Part shown: piece after piece, positions 54,131 to 64,000 of the stretch | How the letters are laid out: each line of letters begins with the position of its first letter | Numbering within the stretch: the first letter of the stretch is position 1 | From: Albirhodobacter sp042466415 | GTDB taxonomy: Bacteria > Pseudomonadota > Alphaproteobacteria > Rhodobacterales > Rhodobacteraceae | DNA: 64,000 nt | Assembly (NCBI RefSeq): GCF_042466415.1 | Contig: NZ_JAXHCH010000002.1 | Coordinates: 1,240,001 to 1,304,000 of the forward strand | Reading direction: 5' to 3' | The notes under the pieces: generated by a model | Seen by the model: the letters and a program-made list of their open reading frames with translations, nothing else | The model's database searches: none | What the model was told of the DNA's origin: nothing | Program-made: the position numbers and the translations under genes

Positions 54131-54276
54131 CGTTTGGGCGCTCTGGGAGGGCGCCTCGCAGTTCACAGTTTGAGATGAATGACGAATTGATGACGAATTG
54201 GGTCTGACAGGGCGTGACACTGCGCCGCGCATCCGGTAAACGGGCGCCATATCCTCAAGCCCTAGGAGAGCCGCCG

Positions 54277-55758
54277 ATGACGTCGTGCTTGCACTCGCAG
54301 CCCAAGTTTCTGTCGCATCCATTCGATGACGATAAACTCAAGGAAGAATGTGGTGTGTTCGGCGTGATCGGCGTTGCCGATGCGGCCAACTTCGTCGCCC
54401 TCGGGATGCACGCGTTGCAGCACCGCGGCCAAGAAGCGGGCGGCATCATCGTCCATGACGCGGAAAAAGGGTTCAACTCGGCCCACCGCTTCGGCTATGT
54501 GCGCGACAATTTCACCAAAGCCTCCCTGATGGAGACCCTGCCCGGCTCGCTCGCCATCGGGCATGTGCGCTATTCCACCGCAGGGTCCAAAGCGGCCGCG
54601 ATCCGCGATGTGCAGCCCTTCTTCGGGGAATTCTCGATGGGCGGCGCGGCGATCGCGCATAACGGCAACCTGACCAATGCCGATGCGCTTCGGCGGGAAC
54701 TGATTGAACGCGGTGCGATTTTCCAATCCAGCTCGGATTCGGAATGTATCATTCACCTCATGGCCAGCTCGATCCAAAAGGCCCACGCCAAGCGGATCGC
54801 GGATGCGCTACGCCGTGTTGAGGGGGCGTTCTCCGTGGTCGCCATGACCCGCACCAAACTCATTGGCGTGCGCGACCCGTTGGGCGTGCGCCCGCTCGTG
54901 CTTGGCCGGATCGGCGAGACCGGTTACGTGCTGTCGTCCGAGACCTGCGGCCTTGATATTATCGGTGCGCAATTCGTGCGCGAGATCGAACCGGGCGAGA
55001 TGGTCGTGATTCAGGATGGCGTGGTCGAGACATCGCGCCCCTTCGGCCCTTCCAAAGGCCGTTTCTGCATCTTTGAGCATGTTTATTTCTCGCGGCCAGA
55101 TAGCCTGATCGGCGGCCGCTCGGTCTATGAGACGCGTCACCAGATCGGTGTCGAACTCGCCCGCGAGGCGCCTATCGAGGCGGATCTTGTCTGCCCCGTC
55201 CCCGACTCAGGCACCCCGGCCGCCATCGGATTTAGCCAAGAATTGGGTATCCCCTTCGCCCTTGGCATCACCCGCAACCAATACATGGGCCGCACCTTTA
55301 TCGAGCCGACCGAGCACATCCGCAACATGGGTGTGCGCCTCAAGCTCAACGTGAACCGCGCGCTGATCAAAGGGAAACGGGTCATTCTTGTCGACGACTC
55401 GGTTGTGCGCGGCACGACATCGCGCAAGATCAAGGATATGATTTTGGACGCCGGCGCGGCGGAGGTTCACTTCCGCATTGCCTCTCCGCCCACGTCCTGG
55501 CCTTGCTTCTACGGCGTCGATACACCCAACCGCGATAAGCTTCTTGCGGCGAATATGACCGAGGAAGAGATGCGCGCGTGGATTGGCGTCGACAGCCTGA
55601 AGTTCATCTCGCTCGATGGGCTTTACCGCGCCGCGGGCGAATCCGGTGGCCGGAACAATGCCTGCCCGCAGTATTGCGATGCCTGCTTCTCGGGAGAATA
55701 CCCGATCGCGCCGCAAGATCAGATCGACAAAGGGTTCGAGATGAAAGCTGCCGAATAA
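54277..55758 (+). CDS. purF: amidophosphoribosyltransferase (PurF)
   Basis: 493 residues. First committed step of purine synthesis. A 24-residue propeptide precedes the catalytic Cys25 (KEECGVFGV), then the glutaminase domain (HNGNLTNADALRREL), and the PRPP site VDDSVVRGTTS. The cysteines DLVCPVPDSG, SWPCFYG and YCDACFSG match the four 4Fe-4S ligands of B. subtilis PurF, so it is the iron-sulfur, oxygen-sensitive type, unlike E. coli PurF. Strong Shine-Dalgarno AGGAG. It ends with a perfect terminator shared with zapA. Confidence 0.96.
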   Translation: MTSCLHSQPKFLSHPFDDDKLKEECGVFGVIGVADAANFVALGMHALQHRGQEAGGIIVHDAEKGFNSAHRFGYVRDNFTKASLMETLPGSLAIGHVRYSTAGSKAAAIRDVQPFFGEFSMGGAAIAHNGNLTNADALRRELIERGAIFQSSSDSECIIHLMASSIQKAHAKRIADALRRVEGAFSVVAMTRTKLIGVRDPLGVRPLVLGRIGETGYVLSSETCGLDIIGAQFVREIEPGEMVVIQDGVVETSRPFGPSKGRFCIFEHVYFSRPDSLIGGRSVYETRHQIGVELAREAPIEADLVCPVPDSGTPAAIGFSQELGIPFALGITRNQYMGRTFIEPTEHIRNMGVRLKLNVNRALIKGKRVILVDDSVVRGTTSRKIKDMILDAGAAEVHFRIASPPTSWPCFYGVDTPNRDKLLAANMTEEEMRAWIGVDSLKFISLDGLYRAAGESGGRNNACPQYCDACFSGEYPIAPQDQIDKGFEMKAAE

Positions 55759-55783
55759 GGCGCCGCACGGCGAAGATGATAAG

Positions 55784-55814
55784 CAAAACGCGCGCCAATC
55801 CGGCGCGCGTTTTG
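55784..55814. terminator. bidirectional terminator after purF
   Basis: Perfect 13-bp stem CAAAACGCGCGCC / GGCGCGCGTTTTG with a five-base loop, A run before and T run after. It serves purF (+) and zapA (-). Confidence 0.9.
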
Positions 55815-55842
55815 TTTTATCATGTCATGTTCGCGTCAGGCG

Positions 55843-56220
55843 TCAGTCGATCTCATCGAGTTTTTGCGCTATCGCCTCGGCCCGTGCCGCCAATTCGGCC
55901 ATCGTGTCATTCACATGCGGCGGGATCACCGCAACTTCGACAACCGCCGGATTGGCGCGCGCCTCCTCCAAGGCGGCCTCGGCGGCCTGCGCCCGCGCTT
56001 CGGCAGCGCGCAACGAATCCTCAAGCCCGGCGGTTTTATCGGCCAGCATCAAGCCGGACATCAAAAGCATCCGCGCTTCGGGAATCCGACCGATCGACCC
56101 GATCAAGACCTGCGCCTCGTTATCGAGCATCTGACTTGCCGAGCGCAGGAAATGCTCCTCGCCCTCTTGGCATGCGACTTCGAAATCGCGCCCGCCGATG
56201 GTGATTTTCAACTCAGGCAT
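55843..56220 (-). CDS. zapA: cell division protein ZapA
   Basis: 125 residues. N-terminal KITIGGRDFEVACQEGEEHFL is the ZapA FtsZ-binding domain, followed by a coiled-coil tail (RAAEARAQAAEAALEEAR). ZapA cross-links FtsZ filaments at midcell. I chose ATG 56220, overlapping the upstream coiled-coil gene by eight bases; a start at 56235 would overlap that gene further. Confidence 0.93.
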   Translation of the reverse strand: MPELKITIGGRDFEVACQEGEEHFLRSASQMLDNEAQVLIGSIGRIPEARMLLMSGLMLADKTAGLEDSLRAAEARAQAAEAALEEARANPAVVEVAVIPPHVNDTMAELAARAEAIAQKLDEID

Positions 56221-56845
56221 CGGTCGCCTCCTCATAATCGGTCACGGGGGCAGTTGCATCATCTTGCGCAAGCGGACCAAGTGCTGCGATCAATTCAGCC
56301 AACTCGATGGCCTCGGCCGCGCGCGCCGCACGCAACGCCTCCAGCTCGGCTTGCATCGATAGATTTACCAGATGCGGCTCAACCGCCCCCGCCGCCGCCA
56401 CAAGCGCCGCGTTTTGATCGATAAGATCCGCATTTGCGCGCTTTAACCGAGCAATTTCGGATGTAGCTGATTCCGCAAGGCGCGTTGCTTTGCCCAGCTT
56501 ACGCTCTAACGCGGCCTCGGTTTCCTCGTGCTTTTCGCGGATCATACGGACCCGTTCGGACAATTGCTGGTTGGCCGCGCGTTCGCTCTCGAAGGCCGCG
56601 CGAAGCGTCTCGACGCTTTCACCCGATTGCGTGTCGGCGCCTTCGCCCGACTCGTCCGCATAGGCCCGCGCAATTGGCGCCGCCTCCGCGACCGCATCCA
56701 CGCCGGACGATTGTGTCGCCCATGTCTGTTGGGCCACAATCGTTTGCGCCGCCTCGGCGTTTTGCGCCTGCAACGTTTCCAATCCATACGCGATGCGGCT
56801 CAGCGCCTCGCTAATCCGCCGTTCATATTCGGCAATCTCGTTCAT
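56213..56845 (-). CDS. coiled-coil protein co-encoded with zapA
   Basis: 210 residues, almost entirely helical with heptad-like patterns (MNEIAEYERRISEALSRIAYGLETLQAQ; later HEETEAALERKLGKATRLAES and RLKRANADLIDQNAALVAAAG). There is no membrane segment or enzyme motif. Its stop overlaps the zapA start by eight bases, so the two are translationally coupled, which points to a ZapA partner or a structural division protein analogous to the coiled-coil ZapB. That is inference. ATG 56845 is preceded by GGAGG. Confidence 0.85.
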   Translation of the reverse strand: MNEIAEYERRISEALSRIAYGLETLQAQNAEAAQTIVAQQTWATQSSGVDAVAEAAPIARAYADESGEGADTQSGESVETLRAAFESERAANQQLSERVRMIREKHEETEAALERKLGKATRLAESATSEIARLKRANADLIDQNAALVAAAGAVEPHLVNLSMQAELEALRAARAAEAIELAELIAALGPLAQDDATAPVTDYEEATDA

Positions 56846-57077
56846 TCTGCCTGCCTCCGGTTCAGCCGGTTGCGTTTGAGGGCCGCGAATCGTGCCTGCC
56901 CCGCCTATCTTGCGCCAGTTTACGCATTTCCCCCTCGGTGCGCCCGCCTTTTCGATCAACCACTTGGGTGGCGCGCTTGATCTTAGGCGAGAGCCTGTTA
57001 TCAGAGAGCAAGCATCGACAAAAGTCACCGCCTAACCGCGGTAGATCACCTAAAAGCTCAGAAAGAGGAAGAGCCCC

Positions 57078-59096
57078 TTGGAAATCGCTACGCTCCGTGC
57101 CCAGCACCCCCAACATTGGAAGCTCGCATCTGCAATTCGCGCCCTCGCGATGGATGCTGTGCAAGCCGCGAATTCCGGCCACCCGGGCATGCCCATGGGC
57201 ATGGCCGATGTGGCAACGGTTTTGTTCCGCAACCACCTCAAGTTCGATGCCGCTGCGCCGAAATGGGCGGATCGGGATCGTTTCATCCTCTCGGCGGGCC
57301 ACGGCTCGATGCTGATCTATGCCCTGCTCTATCTTGTGGGTGACAAGCAGATCACACTCGATCAGATCAAGAACTTCCGCCAGTCGGGCGCGCTGACTGC
57401 GGGCCATCCGGAAAACTTCCTCGTCGACGCGATCGAGACCACAACCGGGCCGCTCGGCCAAGGGATCGCGAACGCTGTTGGCTTCGCTATGGCCGAGCAG
57501 TCGCTGCAGGCGCGCTTTGGCAAACGTGTTGTGGATCACCGCACTTGGGTCATCTGCGGCGATGGTTGCTTGATGGAAGGCATCAGCCAAGAGGCGATCG
57601 GGCTTGCTGGAATGCAGGAATTGTCCAACCTCGTTGTGTTGTGGGACAATAACGACATCACAATCGATGGCCGCGTATCGGTCGCCGATAAAACCGACCA
57701 GCGCGCTCGCCTTGCGGCGTCGGGTTGGACGGTGTTGCATTGTGATGGCCACGATCCGGATGATATCGACCGCGCGTTGACCGAGGCGAAAAAGGCCAAG
57801 GGTCCGGTTTTGGTCGATTGCAAAACCATCATCGGTTTTGGGTCGCCCAATAAAGCCGACAGCTATTCCGCGCATGGCTCGCCTCTGGGCGACGGCGAAA
57901 TCTCCGCAACAAAAGAGATTTACGGCTGGGAGCACGGCGCGTTCGACATCCCTGCGGATGTGAAATCGGAATGGGAGGCCATCGGCGCCCGCGGCGCAGC
58001 CGCCCGTATCGCATGGGAAGCCCGCCTCGCGACCCTGTCGGCCACCAAACAAGCCGAATTCGACCGTCAAATGACGGGCACCGCGCCTAAGAAACTCGCG
58101 CAAGCAATTCGTGCCTTCAAAAAAGAGCAAACCGAAGCCGCACCCAAGGTTGCAACTCGCAAAGCGTCCGAAATGGTTTTGGGCGCGGTGAATGGCGCGG
58201 TGCCCGAGACCTTGGGCGGTTCGGCTGATCTTACCGGCTCGAACCTCACCAAAACCAAAGACATGGGCGTATTCAACGCCGAAAACCGCGCAGGCCGTTA
58301 CATCCACTACGGCATCCGCGAACACGCGATGGCGGCAGCGATGAACGGGATGTGGCTGCACGGCGGCGTTCGCCCTTACGGCGGCACATTCTTCTGCTTC
58401 ACGGATTATGCCCGCGGCGCGATGCGTCTCTCTGCGCTGATGGAAGTGCCGACGGTTTACGTCATGACGCACGATTCCATCGGCCTTGGCGAAGATGGCC
58501 CAACCCACCAGCCGGTTGAGCATCTCGCGATTTGTCGTGCAACGCCAAACACTTGGACGTTCCGCCCAGCAGATATCATCGAGACTGCCGAGGCATGGGA
58601 ACTCGCCATGACGACGGAAACGACGCCGTCCGTCCTTGCGCTGTCGCGTCAGAACCTGCCGTTGCTGCGCACCAAGTTCACCGCACAAAATCTCACCGCA
58701 AAAGGCGGCTATGTGCTGCAAGAGGCGGATGGCAAGCGTCAGGTGATCTTGATGGCGACGGGCTCGGAAGTGGAAATCGCGATGAAAGCGCGCGATCTGC
58801 TGCAAGCGCAGGCGATCGGGACACGTGTCGTGTCGATGCCGTGCATGGAGCTGTTCTCCGCCCAAGACGAAGCCTATCGCCGCAAGGTTCTGCCTGCTGG
58901 TGCGGTTCGGGTTGCGGTCGAGGCGGCCGTTCGCCAGCCGTGGGATCGTTTCTTGATGGGCGAACGCGGCTCGGAGAAGAAATCGGCCTTCGTGGGCATG
59001 GATGATTTCGGCGCCTCCGCCCCCGCCAATGAGCTGTACGAGCGGTTTGGCATTACGCCGGAAGCGATTGTTGAAAAAGTCAAAGCTCTGCTTTGA
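57078..59096 (+). CDS. tkt: transketolase (TTG start)
   Basis: 672 residues. Thiamine-diphosphate enzyme of the pentose phosphate pathway (and of the Calvin cycle in related phototrophs). Motifs: ANSGHPGMPMGMA (catalytic region), ILSAGHGSM, ThDP motif ICGDGCLMEG...DNNDI, and the catalytic Glu region HYGIREHAM. The start codon is TTG, preceded by AGAGGAAGAG; a later ATG (MDAVQAAN) would remove the conserved N-terminal ALRAQHPQHWKLASAIRAL-like helix. An efficient terminator follows. Confidence 0.94.
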   Translation: MEIATLRAQHPQHWKLASAIRALAMDAVQAANSGHPGMPMGMADVATVLFRNHLKFDAAAPKWADRDRFILSAGHGSMLIYALLYLVGDKQITLDQIKNFRQSGALTAGHPENFLVDAIETTTGPLGQGIANAVGFAMAEQSLQARFGKRVVDHRTWVICGDGCLMEGISQEAIGLAGMQELSNLVVLWDNNDITIDGRVSVADKTDQRARLAASGWTVLHCDGHDPDDIDRALTEAKKAKGPVLVDCKTIIGFGSPNKADSYSAHGSPLGDGEISATKEIYGWEHGAFDIPADVKSEWEAIGARGAAARIAWEARLATLSATKQAEFDRQMTGTAPKKLAQAIRAFKKEQTEAAPKVATRKASEMVLGAVNGAVPETLGGSADLTGSNLTKTKDMGVFNAENRAGRYIHYGIREHAMAAAMNGMWLHGGVRPYGGTFFCFTDYARGAMRLSALMEVPTVYVMTHDSIGLGEDGPTHQPVEHLAICRATPNTWTFRPADIIETAEAWELAMTTETTPSVLALSRQNLPLLRTKFTAQNLTAKGGYVLQEADGKRQVILMATGSEVEIAMKARDLLQAQAIGTRVVSMPCMELFSAQDEAYRRKVLPAGAVRVAVEAAVRQPWDRFLMGERGSEKKSAFVGMDDFGASAPANELYERFGITPEAIVEKVKALL

Positions 59097-59132
59097 TCGT
59101 CTCTGCGGCCCTGCCCGCCTGACCTGAATGAT

Positions 59133-59166
59133 CGGCCCCGTCGTGATTGACGGGGCCGTTTCTTTT
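59133..59166 (+). terminator. rho-independent terminator after tkt
   Basis: Perfect 10-bp stem CGGCCCCGTC / GACGGGGCCG with a six-base loop, followed by TTTCTTTT. Confidence 0.9.
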
Positions 59167-59239
59167 CCGCGAGCCAATCGGCCGAGGCTTGAGATTACGC
59201 CCCCGCGCGCTTATTTGTGAGGGAGCAAAAGGACCGCAC

Positions 59240-60202
59240 GTGACCAAACCCACCCCTGAAGCCCCACAAGATACCACCAAGGCGGCGGCGAAGACGCAGG
59301 CTGCGCACGCGCCGGAGTTTTCCGCCCGTGAATATGCGATTAACATCGTTTTGCGCGGGGTTGTGGAGGGTGCAAAGCTTCTCCCTTGGCGGACGCGATT
59401 GAAGGCCGTCGGTTGGTTCACCAGCCGCGTGATCGCCCCTGTTGCGGGATGGGATAAACGCGTGCGCGACAACCTCGCGATGATCTATCCCGACATGCCC
59501 GAGGCAGAGGTCCGATCGATGATGCGTGTCGTTCCCGCGAACGCGGGGCGGACCCTGATCGAAATCTATTCCGGTAAAGAGTTCAAAGCCCGCGCTGCCA
59601 AGGCCGAGATCACAGGCGAAGGCTGGCCGATTTTGCAAGAGGCCGTCGCGCGCGGCCAAGGGGTCATTCTCGTCTCCGGCCATTTCGGAAATTACGATAT
59701 CCCGCGCGCGGTTCTCGACGCCCGCGGGTTTAAAGTCGGCGGCCTGTATCGCCCGATGAGCAATCGCTATTTCAACGCGCATTACACACGCGCGATCGCC
59801 GAGATTTCCGAACCGGTTATCCCTGCGGATGATCGAAAAGGCTTGGCGGATATGATCCGTTTCCTGCGCAAAGGTGGGATCTTGGGCATGTTGATCGACG
59901 TGCATTCGTCGAAATATTCAGAATTCAGCTTCTTCGGCCGCCCCGCGCGCACAGCGACATCGGCGGCGGATATGGCGTTGAAATACGGGCTTCTTCTTGT
60001 GCCGATGTATGGCCGCAGGCTCGATGATGACGGGCATTATACGCTCCATGTGGAGCCCCCCGTCCCCCATAGCACGCCGGAGGAGATGACACAGATCCTC
60101 AACGACAGCTTGGAGCAGCAAGTGCGCGCGCATCCCGAGCAGTGGTTCTGGATTCATCGGCGGTGGAAAAACCGAAAATCTCCGGTGGCAGCAGACACCT
60201 GA
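59240..60202 (+). CDS. lysophospholipid/lipid A acyltransferase, LpxL-HtrB family
   Basis: 320 residues. GTG start preceded by AAAGGA. The HX4D acyl-transfer motif is HFGNYD, and the later RKGGILGMLIDVH and FFGRPARTATSAA segments match the LpxL/LpxM family. E. coli family members add lauroyl or myristoyl chains to lipid A. Specific chain or position is not clear. A short N-terminal Ala/Lys-rich stretch precedes the membrane-bound part. Confidence 0.9.
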   Translation: MTKPTPEAPQDTTKAAAKTQAAHAPEFSAREYAINIVLRGVVEGAKLLPWRTRLKAVGWFTSRVIAPVAGWDKRVRDNLAMIYPDMPEAEVRSMMRVVPANAGRTLIEIYSGKEFKARAAKAEITGEGWPILQEAVARGQGVILVSGHFGNYDIPRAVLDARGFKVGGLYRPMSNRYFNAHYTRAIAEISEPVIPADDRKGLADMIRFLRKGGILGMLIDVHSSKYSEFSFFGRPARTATSAADMALKYGLLLVPMYGRRLDDDGHYTLHVEPPVPHSTPEEMTQILNDSLEQQVRAHPEQWFWIHRRWKNRKSPVAADT

Positions 60203-60210
60203 CATAAAAA

Positions 60211-60236
60211 CGGCGCGAGAAATCGCGCCGCTGTCA
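60211..60236 (-). terminator. terminator hairpin after the DUF1223 gene
   Basis: Stem CGGCGCGA / TCGCGCCG with a GAAA loop; on the minus strand it is followed by five T. It lies downstream of the DUF1223 gene and ends that transcript. Confidence 0.75.
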
Positions 60237-60260
60237 AACCGATCCCCCATTCCGAGGCTA

Positions 60261-61382
60261 TTATTGCAACCGGATCGCCGCTTTGATGGCACCGGGCATG
60301 GGCTTTTTGCGGCCCGTTATGGCCTCTTGCACGATCAAGATTGCAGGGCTGTTTCCATCGAGCGTGACGTTCATCCCCATTGGTTTGGCGCCATCCCATT
60401 CGGCAACCGCATGCCACGCGGTCACGACATTGGCGTAATCCATGACCTTACCCGCATTCTCGCCGCGTAGAATTTCCACTTGGCTATCAGGGACATAACG
60501 AACGATCTGAACAATCGCCCCGTTTTGCAACGGTGGCTCGGCGCTCATCTCAACACGGAATCCCGTGTCATCGCGGCCCAGCCGCATCTTTACCTGCCCC
60601 AGTTCGGCCTGCGCCGCGCGAATGACAGCATCAACCGACTCGGCGCTCGGACCGGTGATTTCGGTCTCGCCCGCGATGATCATCTGCGGTGTGTAGATTG
60701 TGCGATCACCGCGCAGACGCGCGTAATTTTTCTGGCGGGCTGTAAATTCGGGCATGGCGAACGGATCTTTCCAGCCCAAATAATCCCAATAATCGACATG
60801 CAGCGCGAGTGGGAAAACATCGCGGCGCTCGGCCAGAATTTCCATCAACGCATCGGCAGGTGGGCAAGCCGCGCATCCTTGCGAGGTGTAGAGCTCCAAC
60901 AGCACGCCGGACTCCACCGGTTGTGTCGGGATCAGGGCTGGGTCTGCGGGATCTTGCGCGGAGAGCGCCGCATCGAGTGCGCGCAGCAATTCTCCGACTT
61001 CGGCCGCGGCAACCTCACGCACGCCACTCGGGCCCATCAACTCACGGATCGCGGGCGACGGGCCGCTGTCTTGGGCCATTTGACCGGTGGCCGCGCCCAA
61101 CGGGGCGGCATCTGGCGAAATAATACGCGGAACCTGGACCATCGGCGCGCCAGCAAACCCGCCCGCACTCGGCGCAGGGCGCGCTCCGCCCCCCCCCGCG
61201 GCTTGGGCCATACCGGCCGTCGGCGCGAGCAAAACCGCCAACGCCAAAACCACAGGTGCCAAAACCTGCACACCGCCAATTTTGCCAAAGCCAATCGTCC
61301 CGACGCGCGCCTGACCCGTTCTCTCCTTGAGGGGGGAGAAGGTGTTCGCGCGGATGGAATCGGCTGTGGCGGAAGCTTGCAT
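60261..61382 (-). CDS. DUF1223 secreted thioredoxin-like protein
   Basis: 373 residues. A charged N-terminal part (about 30 residues) precedes a hydrophobic signal or anchor (VLAPVVLALAVLLAPTAGMAQA), then a Gly/Pro/Ala-rich linker and the DUF1223 domain from about residue 160 with the redox-like motif GCAACPPAD and ALHVDYWDYLGWKDPFA. The thioredoxin-like fold with CxxC is a family property; disulfide exchange in the periplasm is plausible. The function is unproven. Alternative starts inside the first 40 residues are possible. Confidence 0.85.
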   Translation of the reverse strand: MQASATADSIRANTFSPLKERTGQARVGTIGFGKIGGVQVLAPVVLALAVLLAPTAGMAQAAGGGGARPAPSAGGFAGAPMVQVPRIISPDAAPLGAATGQMAQDSGPSPAIRELMGPSGVREVAAAEVGELLRALDAALSAQDPADPALIPTQPVESGVLLELYTSQGCAACPPADALMEILAERRDVFPLALHVDYWDYLGWKDPFAMPEFTARQKNYARLRGDRTIYTPQMIIAGETEITGPSAESVDAVIRAAQAELGQVKMRLGRDDTGFRVEMSAEPPLQNGAIVQIVRYVPDSQVEILRGENAGKVMDYANVVTAWHAVAEWDGAKPMGMNVTLDGNSPAILIVQEAITGRKKPMPGAIKAAIRLQ

Positions 61383-61651
61383 GTATCGGTCTCACTGCTC
61401 GGGTTAGAGTTTCCTAACCCTCACCATGCCGCTTTACCAATCAAGGTTTTGCGAGCCAGTGTTACACGCGCCACTGAGCATGGCCAAAATGTCACAGATG
61501 GCAGCGATTGACGATCCGCCCGCCAACGGCGGCGCGCTCGGCCCCTAAACTGCAAAAAATAAATCCGAGTATTTCAGTGGCAACGCGCTCAGTGTCGCCT
61601 CACGCCACCTACGCCGCGACTTCGCAGGCGGTTTCGATCAAAAACAGTATA

Positions 61652-61667
61652 CATTTGCATACAAATG
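61652..61667. promoter_or_regulatory. palindrome upstream of acnA
   Basis: CATTTG-CATA-CAAATG, 6-bp arms, 87 bases before the acnA start, in an A/T-rich island. This has the look of a transcription-factor site, but the regulator is unknown. The gap 61383-61753 (about 371 bases) holds no gene of coding character. Confidence 0.55.
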
Positions 61668-61753
61668 CCAATCTCCCCCCTTGAACGACTCCTCCCGATC
61701 AGGCAAAAGCATGGCAGCGACACCCCTATCATGCCAAAGGGAGGCTCCCCCCA

Positions 61754-64000
<2,247 letters not shown>

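Noticed and set aside
56862..59177. 771-codon minus-strand frame opposite tkt
   Set aside because: The opposite strand is transketolase with all cofactor motifs; the minus frame shows no recognisable domain.

Overview
The window is dense, G+C-rich bacterial chromosome that looks like an alphaproteobacterium of the order Rhodobacterales (Rhodobacter/Roseobacter group). This is an inference from protein sequence style and gene neighbourhoods (pyrC-pyrE-dnaB, alr-mlaE-mlaF-radA-cvpA-purF, zapA-tkt, a DUF1127 protein, a DUF1223 protein). No rRNA, tRNA, CRISPR array, insertion sequence or prophage is visible. Two genes run off the edges: an oligopeptide ABC ATPase on the left and aconitase on the right.

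Left third (1-30 kb) is accessory metabolism and transport. It holds an Opp/Dpp ATPase pair; an RND efflux pump with its adaptor; an OxyR-shaped but cysteine-free LysR regulator divergent from a SbtA-type bicarbonate transporter; an MFS_2 transporter; a five-gene membrane/periplasmic cluster (DUF6152, two DUF6644 proteins, HupE/UreJ and a transmembrane anchor protein) of unknown role; a LysR gene divergent from a CMD-MFS pair; a TetR gene divergent from a Bcr/CflA efflux gene; and a ten-gene catabolic operon on the minus strand (18156-26785) with a divergent IclR regulator. That operon couples a complete Liv-type uptake system to a cyclase-family hydrolase, a cupin, an SDR, a 3-hydroxyacyl-CoA-type dehydrogenase and a BKACE cleavage enzyme. 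It reads as a complete uptake-and-breakdown route for an unidentified, probably carboxylated, substrate.

The middle (28-44 kb) holds single genes: GST, L,D-transpeptidase, DUF3047, a chemoreceptor broken by a one-base frameshift, a methyltransferase, a phytase-esterase-like secreted protein, an SLC13/TrkA-C permease interrupted by an in-frame TGA, a PACE efflux protein, a YgiC/YgiB-like pair (ATP-grasp enzyme plus lipoprotein), a glycosyltransferase, a conserved protein of unknown function, a DUF1127 protein and a small lipoprotein.

The right third (43.8-64 kb) is housekeeping: pyrC, pyrE, dnaB (preceded by two consensus DnaA boxes), alr, mlaE, mlaF, a coiled-coil membrane protein, a PqiA-like protein, radA, cvpA, purF (with 4Fe-4S cysteines), zapA with a coiled-coil partner, tkt (TTG start), an LpxL-type acyltransferase, a DUF1223 protein and acnA.

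The best candidates for undescribed biology are the ten-gene operon, the HupE/DUF6644/DUF6152 cluster, and the coiled-coil gene overlapping zapA. Two LysR promoters, for otherwise unrelated genes, carry the same operator half-sites (ATAGC-N5-GCTAT).
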